Below, in pieces: positions 1-5,890 of a stretch of DNA of 5,921 bases. This DNA comes from DATAAM01 sp036260075. GTDB lineage: Bacteria > Actinomycetota > Acidimicrobiia > Acidimicrobiales > JAHWLA01. The notes below the pieces were generated by a model. That model saw nothing but the letters and a program-made list of their open reading frames with translations. It was not told the origin of the DNA and did not search any database. The stretch's first letter is position 1. Each line of letters opens with the position of its first letter. The DNA lies in NCBI GenBank assembly GCA_036260075.1, contig DATAAM010000040.1, forward strand, positions 1 through 5,921, in the 5' to 3' direction. Position numbers and translations under genes: made by a program.

Positions 1-513
1 GTCGCCCGTGTTCGGTTGTGCCACGACGACAACGGTACTGCCGTACTGCTTCGTCCTGAGAACTCGCCAACGTTCGCCGGGCTCGATCGGCCGGTCGGAT
101 TCGAGCACCGCGAGCCCCGCCTCCAGCCGGGCGAGCAGCGCAAGCCAGTCGTCGAACGCGTACGGCGGGTCGGCGAAGGCGAGGTCGACCGCGGGCGCCG
201 ACTCCACCCACCGCAGCACGTCGGCTCGCACGACGGTGGCCCGGTCGGCCAGGCCCACGGCTTCGAGGTTGGTGCGGACGAGGCCCACGTCGCGGTCGAC
301 GAACGTGGCGTGGGCCGCGCCCCGCGACAGCGCCTCGATGCCCAGCGCGCCCGTGCCCGCGAACAGGTCGGCGACGGTGGCGCCCTCGACGCCGCCCAGC
401 GACATGAGCACGTTGAAGATCGACTCGCGGGTGCGGTCGCTGGTGGGCCGGACGTCGGCGCCCTTGGGCGGGCGGAGGGGCCGGCCCCGCGCCGACCCGC
501 CCACCACCCGCAT
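1..513 (-). CDS. rsmD: 16S rRNA (guanine(966)-N(2))-methyltransferase RsmD, 3' end cut by window
   Basis: This enzyme transfers a methyl group from S-adenosylmethionine to N2 of G966 in 16S rRNA during assembly of the small ribosomal subunit; it is cytoplasmic. The visible 171 residues start MRVVGGSARGRPL, the usual RsmD opening, followed by a conserved RPTSDRTRESIFNVL stretch (22-36). Next come the SAM-binding motif DLFAGTGALGIEALSRGA (49-66), the acidic VDRD (72-75) and the catalytic DPPY (115-118). The reading frame is open to base 1. RsmD is usually about 180-190 residues and the late KQYGSTVVVV strand is already present, so only a few residues are probably missing. The ATG is fixed by an in-frame TGA 15 bp upstream, which is also the stop of the neighbouring gene in the same frame. 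There is no SD; a TAGCGT hexamer 7 nt upstream suggests a leaderless transcript. The family assignment is firm. Confidence 0.93.
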   Translation of the reverse strand, partial: MRVVGGSARGRPLRPPKGADVRPTSDRTRESIFNVLMSLGGVEGATVADLFAGTGALGIEALSRGAAHATFVDRDVGLVRTNLEAVGLADRATVVRADVLRWVESAPAVDLAFADPPYAFDDWLALLARLEAGLAVLESDRPIEPGERWRVLRTKQYGSTVVVVAQPNTGD

Positions 514-520
514 GGGGCGA

Positions 521-526
521 ACGCTA
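521..526 (-). promoter_or_regulatory. Possible -10 element (TAGCGT) for leaderless rsmD
   Basis: TAGCGT on the minus strand fits the actinobacterial TANNNT -10 pattern. It ends exactly 7 nt before the rsmD ATG, so transcription would begin at or next to the start codon. No SD is present in the 15-bp gap, and the hexamer lies entirely inside that gap, between the upstream gene's TGA and the ATG. No convincing -35 hexamer is seen at 17-18 nt. The hexamer and spacing are the same as in front of gluA at the other end of the window. The promoter role is inference. Confidence 0.35.
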
Positions 527-528
527 CG

Positions 529-1182
529 TCACCGGGCCGTGTCGTTGTGGTCTTCGAACGTGCGGTTCCCGATGCTCACGAGGTCGTAGTAGGCGTGGCC
601 CCGGTTGGACTCCGCGAAGGCCTGGCTGTCCTCGATGAGCGCCCCGGTGAGCACGAGCGCGTTGCCGAGCAGGGCCTCGATCTCCGTCCACGTGCGGTGC
701 GGGAAGGCACGCGTGCCGGGCAGCCCGACCCCGACCTCCCACCGCAGCTCGTCGTCGGTGAGGTCCTCGTACACCCACTTGTCCTCTGCGCACGTGTAGG
801 GCGGGCGCACGTGCCCGTGCAGGTTGCCGTTGGCGACTCCGTCGCCGTCGGTGTCGACGGCGAGCTGGACGCGCGGCGAGCCCGCGCCACAGGAACGGTT
901 CGCCATGAAGTACCTGAACCCCAGTTGGTTGTCGAGCTCACGGACGAGCTCGCCGACGTTGCGGCGCAGGCCCACCGGGAGGCCGCTCGTGGTGTCGAAG
1001 TGGGCCACGTCGTTGTCGCTGCTCTCCGCCTGGTCGGGGTCGGTGTCGTCGAACGCCGTCCCGAAGTACTGGAACTGCTGTCCCTCCGACGGACTTTCGA
1101 AGAGGTCCGACGACACTGCCGTCGCCGCCGCTCCGAGCAGCAGCACCGCCGCCACGACCACCACAAGCACGCGTCTGCGCAT
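529..1182 (-). CDS. Small exported protein of unknown function with DxDxDG loop
   Basis: I do not recognise this 217-residue protein. It begins with an Arg-rich n-region (MRRR) and a hydrophobic segment (about residues 5-23), so it is exported or membrane-anchored. There is no lipobox Cys; cleavage after ATA or AVS around residue 22-24 is plausible. The mature part is acidic. It contains DTDGDG (110-115), matching the DxDxDG calcium-binding loop pattern, just after a hydrophobic strand (VQLAV). Only two cysteines exist (98 and 131), flanking that loop, so a disulfide is plausible once exported. An aromatic region (W136, Y138, W148, W165) and a late AYYDLVSIGNRTF segment (197-209) suggest a beta-rich extracellular domain, but that is inference. 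The start is well supported by GGAGGTG 6 nt upstream. Its stop is 15 bp before rsmD on the same strand; no functional link with rRNA methylation is apparent. Confidence 0.8.
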   Translation of the reverse strand: MRRRVLVVVVAAVLLLGAAATAVSSDLFESPSEGQQFQYFGTAFDDTDPDQAESSDNDVAHFDTTSGLPVGLRRNVGELVRELDNQLGFRYFMANRSCGAGSPRVQLAVDTDGDGVANGNLHGHVRPPYTCAEDKWVYEDLTDDELRWEVGVGLPGTRAFPHRTWTEIEALLGNALVLTGALIEDSQAFAESNRGHAYYDLVSIGNRTFEDHNDTAR

Positions 1183-1186
1183 CTCT

Positions 1187-1193
1187 CACCTCC
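1187..1193 (-). promoter_or_regulatory. Strong ribosome binding site for the exported protein
   Basis: GGAGGTG on the minus strand, with 6 nt between GGAGG and the ATG at 1182. It decides the start and supports real translation of this unrecognised gene. The rest of the 76-bp divergent gap (1183-1258) is GC-rich with several CGGCCG/GGCCGG-type inverted runs. I see no convincing minus-strand promoter there. Confidence 0.75.
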
Positions 1194-1244
1194 GGCCGAT
1201 CTGCCTGCCGCGGCCTACCCTCGGCCGTGGCCGGCGAACCGCGG

Positions 1245-1250
1245 TACGTT
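1245..1250 (+). promoter_or_regulatory. Possible -10 element (TACGTT) for the thioesterase-esterase unit
   Basis: TACGTT fits TANNNT and ends 8 nt before the GTG at 1259, which would place the transcription start at or beside the start codon and explain the lack of an SD there. No clear -35 box is visible. This is inference from spacing and composition only. Confidence 0.3.
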
Positions 1251-1258
1251 CGCCTCCC

Positions 1259-1666
1259 GTGTCGTTCGACGACGCCGACGGCGTGACGGGGGAAGATCCA
1301 CTGGGCCTCGGGCTGCGGTTTCGGCTCGACCGCTCCCTCGATCCGCCGCGCCTGCTGGCTCGCTTCGAACCCAGGCCCGACCACCGCGGCCCGCCCGGCC
1401 ACCTGCACGGCGGGATGGCGGCCGCCGTGCTCGACGAGACGATGGCGTCGTTGTCGTGGGCGCTGGAGGGCCTCCCCTCGATGACCGCCCGGCTGGAGCT
1501 GCGCTACCGCAAGAGCGTGCCGCTCGACGGGAAGCCGGTCAGGGTGGAAGCCTGGCGGGCAAGGGAGGGGGCGCGGCGGGTGCAGAAGGTGATGGGGCGA
1601 ATCGTGCTGGCCGACGAGTCGGTGGCCGTCGAAGCCAGTGGGCTGTTCGTGGAGGTCAGGCCGTAG
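1259..1666 (+). CDS. PaaI-type hotdog-fold acyl-CoA thioesterase
   Basis: Predicted to hydrolyse the thioester bond of acyl-CoA or aryl-CoA compounds in the cytoplasm; the exact substrate cannot be read from sequence. The 135-residue product has the normal length of a single hotdog domain of the 4HBT/PaaI superfamily. Diagnostic is the segment around GPPGHLHGG (44-52) followed by AAAVLDET (54-61): HGG starts the central helix and D59/E60 lie where the catalytic acid is found in this family. It is followed by the strand LELRYRKSVPLDGKPVRVEAW (79-99 region) and the final FVEV strand typical of the fold. The chosen start is GTG at 1259, giving a start close to the family's usual N-terminus. It has no SD but sits 8 nt after a -10-like hexamer. 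An in-frame GTG at 1283 is the alternative. The stop overlaps the next gene's start, so the two are translated together. Confidence 0.85.
   Translation: MSFDDADGVTGEDPLGLGLRFRLDRSLDPPRLLARFEPRPDHRGPPGHLHGGMAAAVLDETMASLSWALEGLPSMTARLELRYRKSVPLDGKPVRVEAWRAREGARRVQKVMGRIVLADESVAVEASGLFVEVRP
1651..1656 (+). promoter_or_regulatory. Ribosome binding site for the esterase, inside the thioesterase gene
   Basis: GGAGGT lies in the last codons of the thioesterase gene, 9 nt before the GTG at 1666. It selects this GTG over the in-frame GTG at 1681 and, with the TAGTG stop-start overlap, indicates coupled translation. Confidence 0.65.
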
Positions 1667-2562
1667 TGCCCCTCGACCCCGTGGCCCAAGCCGTCTGCGA
1701 GCGGCTGCGCGAGCTCGGCAACCCCACGGTCGAGCAGATCGGCGTGCAGCGCGCCCGCGACGGGCTGCGCAACTGGAACCTGCTGGCCCCGGCGGGGCCG
1801 GAGGTGGCGTCGGTGGAGGACGTGGCCGAGCCGGTCCCCATGCGCGTGTACCGGCCCGTCTCGGAGGTGCGGCCGATCGTCGTGTGGCTGCACGGCGGGG
1901 GCTGGACGCTCGGAAGCATCGAGGAGCACGACGCCTTCTGCCGCCACCTGGCCTGCGCCACCGACTGCACGGTCGTCAGCGTGGGGTACCGGCTCTCGCC
2001 CGAGCACCCCTTCCCCGCCGGACTCGACGACTGCTGGACGGCGCTGTGCTGGGCGGCAACCCAGCCGGGCGGCGACCGATTGGCGGTGGCGGGCGACTCG
2101 GCAGGCGGCAACCTGGCCGCCGCCCTCACGCTGCGGGCCCGCGACGCGGGCGGCCCGCCGCTGCGCTTCCAGCTGCTCGTCTATCCGGCTGTCGACCACA
2201 CGTTGTCGTTCCCTTCGATCGTGGAGAACGGCCGGGGGTTCTTCCTCTACGAGGACGACATCCGCTGGTTCCGCGACCACCTGCTGCGGGGCCACGACCC
2301 CCGCGACCCGTTGGCGTCGCCCTACTTCGCCACCGACCTCTCCGGGCTCCCGCCCGCCTACGTGGTGACGGCGGAGTACGACCCGCTGCGCGACGAGGGC
2401 GAGGCCTACGCCGAGCGCCTGCGCGACGCGGGCGTGCTCGTCACGCTGCGACGGTGGGACGGGCAGCTCCACGCGTTCTTCACCATGGTCCGCTTCTACC
2501 CCGCCGCCGAGCCCGCCCTGCTCGAAGCCGCCGCCGCGCTCCGGTCCGCCATGGCCGACTGA
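1666..2562 (+). CDS. HSL-family alpha/beta-hydrolase (carboxylesterase/lipase)
   Basis: Predicted serine esterase of the hormone-sensitive lipase (bacterial family IV) group, hydrolysing carboxylic esters, probably of short to medium acyl chains. The 298-residue protein has the family's usual length and order: an N-terminal cap region (1-65), the oxyanion-hole motif HGGGW (76-80), YRLSPEHPFPAGLDD (108-122), the nucleophile elbow GDSAGGN with Ser145, the catalytic Asp239 in YDPLRDEG, and His269 in GQLHAFF. The usual family form around the histidine is HGF; here it is HAF, a minor variation that keeps the catalytic residue. No signal peptide is visible, so it is likely cytoplasmic. The start GTG shares one base with the thioesterase stop (TAGTG) and has GGAGGT 9 nt upstream. 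Pairing with a thioesterase suggests a role in lipid or acyl-ester breakdown, but no substrate can be named. Confidence 0.9.
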   Translation: MPLDPVAQAVCERLRELGNPTVEQIGVQRARDGLRNWNLLAPAGPEVASVEDVAEPVPMRVYRPVSEVRPIVVWLHGGGWTLGSIEEHDAFCRHLACATDCTVVSVGYRLSPEHPFPAGLDDCWTALCWAATQPGGDRLAVAGDSAGGNLAAALTLRARDAGGPPLRFQLLVYPAVDHTLSFPSIVENGRGFFLYEDDIRWFRDHLLRGHDPRDPLASPYFATDLSGLPPAYVVTAEYDPLRDEGEAYAERLRDAGVLVTLRRWDGQLHAFFTMVRFYPAAEPALLEAAAALRSAMAD

Positions 2563-2572
2563 GCACGCAGCG

Positions 2573-3415
2573 TCAGGCGAGCTCCTCCACGCCGGCCACC
2601 CGGATCTCCCCCGCCCGGTAGCGGCGCCGCTGGCGGTCCTCGAGTCGCCGGGCCGTCACGCTCAGGACGAAGTTCACGACCACGTAGACCACGGCCACGA
2701 GCACCAGCGCCTGGAGGGGGTTCCGGTAGAACTCGCCGGTGATGCGGCCCCGGCGCAGCAGCTCCTCGTAGGTGATCACGTAGCCCAGCGAGGTGTCCTT
2801 CAGCAGGGTGACCAGCTGGCTCACGACGGCAGGCACCATGCGGCGCACCGCCTGTGGCACGATCACCGAGAGCATCGTCTCCCAGTACGAGAGCCCCACG
2901 GCGTAGGACGCCTCGAACTGGCCCCGGTCGAGCGAGAGGATGCCCGCCCGGAAGATCTCGGCGAGCACCGCGCTGTTGTACGCGACGAGCGCCAGCACGA
3001 GGTACCAGAACACGTCGAGGTCGACGCCGTACTTCGGCAGGCCCAGCCCCGAGAAGAGGATCAGCAACAGCAGCGGCACGGCCCGGAAGAACTCCACCCA
3101 CGCGCCGGTCAGCCACCGCACGGGCCCGGTGCGCGACAACCGGCCCAGGGCCAGGAAGGCACCCGCCACGAGTGCCAGCGCCATGGCCACCAGGGCCGCT
3201 CGGAGCGTGTTGGCCAGCCCGCCCCACAGGAACCGGAGGACGGCGTCGTCGGTGAGGGGGCGCCACAGCTGCTCCGCCAGCTGGTCGCGGTCGGCCAGCC
3301 GCTTGACCGCGAGGCCGAGCACGACGGCGACGGCGACGCCCGCCACCACGGACAGCACGAGGACGCGACGACGGGCACGCGGCCCCAGCACGTCGGCCAG
3401 CACCGGCGCCGTCAT
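2573..3415 (-). CDS. gluD: Glutamate-type amino acid ABC transporter permease (GluD-like)
   Basis: One of the two inner-membrane subunits of a polar amino acid importer (HisM/GlnP-type permease). The 280-residue protein has an Arg-rich cytoplasmic N-terminus, a first membrane segment (about 18-37), and a soluble stretch. After that comes the core: FLWGGLANTLRAALVAMAL (62-80), WVEFFRAVPLLLLILF (106-121) with the conserved E-x-x-R-x-x-P-L pattern, and membrane segments about 135-152 and 185-210. The EAA loop that contacts the ATPase spans about 168-187 (E-A-S-Y-A-V-G ... I-V-P-Q), followed by LLKDTSLGYVI. Length and extra N-terminal segment match GluD of Corynebacterium (about 273 residues) better than GluC. 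The ATG overlaps the gluC stop as ATGA, implying translational coupling; no strong SD is seen. Its stop faces the esterase stop across 10 bp. The substrate is inferred from operon order. Confidence 0.88.
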   Translation of the reverse strand: MTAPVLADVLGPRARRRVLVLSVVAGVAVAVVLGLAVKRLADRDQLAEQLWRPLTDDAVLRFLWGGLANTLRAALVAMALALVAGAFLALGRLSRTGPVRWLTGAWVEFFRAVPLLLLILFSGLGLPKYGVDLDVFWYLVLALVAYNSAVLAEIFRAGILSLDRGQFEASYAVGLSYWETMLSVIVPQAVRRMVPAVVSQLVTLLKDTSLGYVITYEELLRRGRITGEFYRNPLQALVLVAVVYVVVNFVLSVTARRLEDRQRRRYRAGEIRVAGVEELA

Positions 3416-4014
3416 CGCTTGATCGCCACCCGACGCTCGATGACGCCCACGAGGAAGCCGGACGGCAACGTGAGCACCAGGTAGGCGGCGGCGGCGCCGA
3501 GGAACACCGCCACGGGCCGGGCCGTGGCCGTGTTGAGCCGGTCGGCCACCTCGGTGACCTCCAGCACGGAGATCACCGAGGCAATGGACGTGTTCTTCGT
3601 CAGCGCGATGAAGAGGTTGCCGAGCGGCGCGACCACGGTCCGGAACGCCTGGGGCAGCACCACGATCCCGAGCACCTGCGGGAACGTGAGCCCCAGGCTG
3701 CGGGCCGCCTCCGCCTGCCCGCGCGCCACGGTGTTGATGCCCGACCGCACCGTCTCCCCCACGAAGGCGCTCGTGTACGTGGCGAGCACGACGACCGCCG
3801 ACGTGAAGGCGGCGTAGCGCACGCCCACCTTCGTGAGCCCGAAGTAGAAGAGGACGAAGAGGACGGCCAGCGGCGTGTTGCGGAACAGCTCCGTGTAGAG
3901 GGCTCCCGCCCAACGCAAGGGCGCCACCGGGCCCACCCGGAACGCGGCGACCACGGTGCCGATCACCAGGGCCATCCCGAAGGACAACAGGGTGAGCGAC
4001 ACCGTGGTGCGCAT
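3412..4014 (-). CDS. gluC: Glutamate-type amino acid ABC transporter permease (GluC-like), start uncertain
   Basis: Second membrane subunit of the importer. From the ATG at 4014 it has 200 residues with the family core: TTVSLTLLSFGMALVIGTVV (3-22, first membrane helix), YTELFRNTPLAVLFVLFYFG (40-59) with the E-x-x-R-x-T-P-L pattern, a third segment about 70-88, the EAA loop at 102-121 (E-A-A-R-S-L-G ... V-L-P-Q), and LTKNTSIASVI (138-148). The coding frame continues upstream of this ATG with 14 residues ending NLDLYVEG. Family members normally carry such a Y-x-x-G-L/M-x-x-T segment before helix 1, so the ATG probably truncates the protein. The only plausible upstream initiator is CTG at 4056-4054, one base after the gluB stop, giving 214 residues (Corynebacterium GluC is about 228). 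The ATG has only GAGGGG directly abutting it, too close for a normal SD. The stop overlaps the gluD ATG. Confidence 0.87.
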   Translation of the reverse strand: MRTTVSLTLLSFGMALVIGTVVAAFRVGPVAPLRWAGALYTELFRNTPLAVLFVLFYFGLTKVGVRYAAFTSAVVVLATYTSAFVGETVRSGINTVARGQAEAARSLGLTFPQVLGIVVLPQAFRTVVAPLGNLFIALTKNTSIASVISVLEVTEVADRLNTATARPVAVFLGAAAAYLVLTLPSGFLVGVIERRVAIKR

Positions 4015-4057
4015 CCCCTCGACGTAGAGGTCGAGGTTGTCGAGGACGACGTTCAGG

Positions 4058-5122
4058 TCAGTAGGTGGTGGTGGTCCGAGCGGTCGTGGACGTCGTCGAG
4101 CCGGTGGTGGCCGAGCTGCCGCTGCGGGTCGTGCTGGTGGTGCCGCCCGACCCCGACCCGGTACCGGTGCCGCCTGCCGTCGTCGTGGTGCCGCCCGCGC
4201 CCGCCGACGTGTAGCGGTCGACTTCGGGCGTCTCCGGCGTCTTCAGGCCGAGGCCGTCCTTGCCCAGCGTGCGATCGAAGGCCTTCCCCCACTCGCCGTT
4301 CTCGAAGATCTTCTCGAGGGTGTCGTTGAGGAAGTCGCGGAAGGCGTCGTCGCCCTTCTTCAGGCCGATGCCGTAGGGCTCCTCGCTGAACGGGGCGTCG
4401 ACGAGCTTGTAGGCGTTGCTCGACGCCTTCACGAGTCCCTGGAGGATGGTGTTGTCGGTCGTCACCGCGACGACACGGCCGTCGCCCAGCGCCTCGGCGC
4501 ACAGCGAGTAGGTGTCGAACAGCACCACGTCGGCCCGCGGCGCCTGGGCCCGCACGTTCTTCTCGGAGGTCGAGCCCTTCACCGTGCAGACCTTCTTGCC
4601 GTTCAGGTCGGTGACGCTCTTGATGGAGGTGTCGTCCGACTTGACCATGATGTCCTGCTCGGCCACGAAGTACGGGCCCGCGAAGTCGACCACCTGCTTG
4701 CGGGTGTCGTTGATCGTGTAGGTGGCGACCACGATGTCGACGGTGCCGTCCTGGATGAACGGCTCGCGGTTCTTCGACACCGCCTCGACGAACTCGATGT
4801 TGGCGTCGATGCCGTCGAGGCTGCCGCCGTAGATCGCCTGGGCGACGAGCTTGGCGATCTCCACGTCGAAGCCCTCGACCTCGCCGCTGGTCGGGTTCTT
4901 CAGGCCGAAGCCGGGCTGGTCGAACTTGGTGCCGACCCTGATCTTCCCCTTGCCCTGGAGCGCGGCCATCGTGGTGCCCGCCGCGAAGTTGGGCTTGGCC
5001 GTCGTCGTCGTGGTCTCCTCGTCGTCGGAGACCGCGCCTCCGTCGTCGTCGCTCCCGCACGCCGCTCCCAGCAGGGCCACGACGGACAGGAGCGCCACCA
5101 GCCACCAGCGCCTCTTGCTCAT
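4058..5122 (-). CDS. gluB: Glutamate-type ABC transporter substrate-binding lipoprotein (GluB-like)
   Basis: Extracellular solute-binding protein (family 3) that captures the amino acid and delivers it to the permeases. The 354-residue product has a lipoprotein signal peptide with KRR at the n-region and LLGAAC as lipobox, so Cys22 would be lipidated. An acidic/Thr linker follows (24-41). The family 3 signature is met by GFDVEIAKLVAQAI (84-97). ATYTINDTRKQVVDFAGPYF (133-152) contains Arg141, the residue expected to bind the substrate carboxylate, and TTDN (221-224) contains Asp223, expected to bind the amino group. Cys179 and Cys208 may form a disulfide. The sequence resembles Corynebacterium GluB, supporting glutamate or a close analogue. 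Unusual is the C-terminus: after TPEVDRY (298-304) come 50 residues almost only of T, S, G, A and R. The start has GGAGAA 6 nt upstream and lies 17 bp after gluA. Confidence 0.92.
   Translation of the reverse strand: MSKRRWWLVALLSVVALLGAACGSDDDGGAVSDDEETTTTTAKPNFAAGTTMAALQGKGKIRVGTKFDQPGFGLKNPTSGEVEGFDVEIAKLVAQAIYGGSLDGIDANIEFVEAVSKNREPFIQDGTVDIVVATYTINDTRKQVVDFAGPYFVAEQDIMVKSDDTSIKSVTDLNGKKVCTVKGSTSEKNVRAQAPRADVVLFDTYSLCAEALGDGRVVAVTTDNTILQGLVKASSNAYKLVDAPFSEEPYGIGLKKGDDAFRDFLNDTLEKIFENGEWGKAFDRTLGKDGLGLKTPETPEVDRYTSAGAGGTTTTAGGTGTGSGSGGTTSTTRSGSSATTGSTTSTTARTTTTY
4061..4210 (-). repeat. Low-complexity Thr/Ser/Gly-coding tail of the binding-protein gene
   Basis: The last 50 codons before the gluB stop encode runs such as GGTTTTAGG, GGTTSTT and ARTTTTY, with no acidic residue and no Lys. 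At DNA level the plus strand shows GTGGTG/GTCGTC-type runs and a perfect 13-bp direct repeat, GTGGTGCCGCCCG, at 4137-4149 and 4185-4197, 48 bp (16 codons) apart and therefore in frame. Such tracts can change length by slippage. It encodes protein and is not a separate gene. Confidence 0.7.
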
Positions 5123-5126
5123 CGGA

Positions 5127-5132
5127 TTCTCC
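5127..5132 (-). promoter_or_regulatory. Ribosome binding site for gluB
   Basis: GGAGAA on the minus strand with 6 nt between GGAG and the ATG at 5122, within the 17-bp gap after the gluA stop. It fixes the gluB start immediately before the KRR-bearing signal peptide. Confidence 0.65.
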
Positions 5133-5139
5133 GTTTCTC

Positions 5140-5883
5140 TCAATGGCTCAGGATCTTCGAAAGGAAGTCGCGCGCCCGGTCGGTGCGGGGCGACGCGAAG
5201 AACTCGTCGGGGGGTGCCACCTCCAGTACCCGGCCCTCGTCCATGAACACCACCCGCTTGGCGGCCGAGCGGGCGAAGCCCATCTCGTGGCTGACCACGA
5301 CCATCGTCTTTCCCTCGGCGGCCAGCTCGACCATCACGTCGAGCACCTCTTTGATCATCTCGGGGTCGAGCGCCGAGGTGGGCTCGTCGAACAGGAGGAG
5401 CTTGGGCTCCATGGCCAGGGCGCGGGCGATGGCCGCCCGCTGCTGCTGACCGCCCGACAGCTCGGCCGGGTAGCGATCGGCCTTCTCGGCGATGCCGACG
5501 CGGGCCAGCAGCTCCATGCCGTGGGCCCGGGCCTCGGCCTTCGACTTGCCCCGGACCTTGATCGGCCCGAGGGTCACGTTGTCGATGACCGTCTTGTGGG
5601 CGAAGAGGTTGAACGCCTGGAACACGAACCCGATGTCGGCCCGCAGGCGGGCCAGGGCCTTGCCCTCCTCGGGGAGCGGCTGCCCGTCGACGGTGATCGT
5701 GCCGCTGTCGACCGGCTCCAGGCGGTTGATGCACCGGCACAGGGTCGACTTGCCCGACCCCGACGGCCCGATCACGACCACGACCTCGCCGCGGTCGACG
5801 GTGAGGTCGACGTCCTTCAGGACGTGGAGGTCGCCGAAGGACTTGTTGACCTTGTCGACCACCACCAGCGGGGTCCCCGACAT
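5140..5883 (-). CDS. gluA: Glutamate-type amino acid ABC transporter ATP-binding subunit (GluA-like)
   Basis: Cytoplasmic ATPase that powers the importer. The 247-residue protein has every key motif of a functional ABC domain: Walker A GPSGSGKST (39-47), Q-loop FQAFNLF with Gln89, signature LSGGQQQR (142-149), Walker B LLLFDEP (162-168) with catalytic Glu167, D-loop SALD (170-173), and the switch His199 in VSHEM. FNLFAHKTVIDNVTLGPI (91-108) is typical of the polar amino acid group (GlnQ/GluA/HisP), and the length is normal for it. The ATG at 5883 is preferred. GTG at 5892, giving three more residues, is an alternative; the frame is open to the window edge but offers no other ATG or GTG. There is no good SD; a TAGCGT hexamer ends 7 nt upstream of the ATG. 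It is the first gene of the gluABCD operon, 17 bp before gluB. Glutamate as substrate is inferred from operon order and GluB similarity. Confidence 0.93.
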   Translation of the reverse strand: MSGTPLVVVDKVNKSFGDLHVLKDVDLTVDRGEVVVVIGPSGSGKSTLCRCINRLEPVDSGTITVDGQPLPEEGKALARLRADIGFVFQAFNLFAHKTVIDNVTLGPIKVRGKSKAEARAHGMELLARVGIAEKADRYPAELSGGQQQRAAIARALAMEPKLLLFDEPTSALDPEMIKEVLDVMVELAAEGKTMVVVSHEMGFARSAAKRVVFMDEGRVLEVAPPDEFFASPRTDRARDFLSKILSH

Positions 5884-5890
5884 CGCCCGC

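Noticed and set aside
1183..1258. GC-rich inverted runs in the divergent gap considered as an operator or hairpin
   Set aside because: The runs are short CGGCCG/GGCCGG matches that are expected by chance at this base composition, and no symmetric site stands out.
16..2562. 848-codon open frame on the plus strand running from rsmD into the esterase
   Set aside because: Only the part from 1666 is the real esterase. The upstream two thirds is antisense to rsmD and the exported-protein gene and out of frame with the thioesterase. Its Arg/Ala/Val-rich sequence has no recognisable domain, as expected when high GC makes stop codons rare.
2573..3913. 446-codon frame suggesting gluD is fused to an upstream domain
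   Set aside because: The first 166 codons are an out-of-frame reading of gluC. The real gluD starts at the ATG at 3415, overlapping the gluC stop as ATGA.
4061..4210. Repetitive GTGGTG/GTCGTC tract considered as a CRISPR-like or regulatory repeat array
   Set aside because: There are no regular repeat-spacer units. It is in-frame low-complexity coding sequence for Thr, Ser and Gly with one 13-bp direct repeat.
4037..5449. 470-codon open frame on the plus strand, antisense to gluB and part of gluA
   Set aside because: Low-complexity Arg/Gly/Val product with no motif. The opposite strand carries two clearly functional genes with ribosome binding and catalytic motifs.
4058..5740. 560-codon frame suggesting an N-terminal extension of the binding protein
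   Set aside because: The extension is an out-of-frame reading of gluA. The ATG at 5122 has a well-placed SD and begins a perfect lipoprotein signal peptide.
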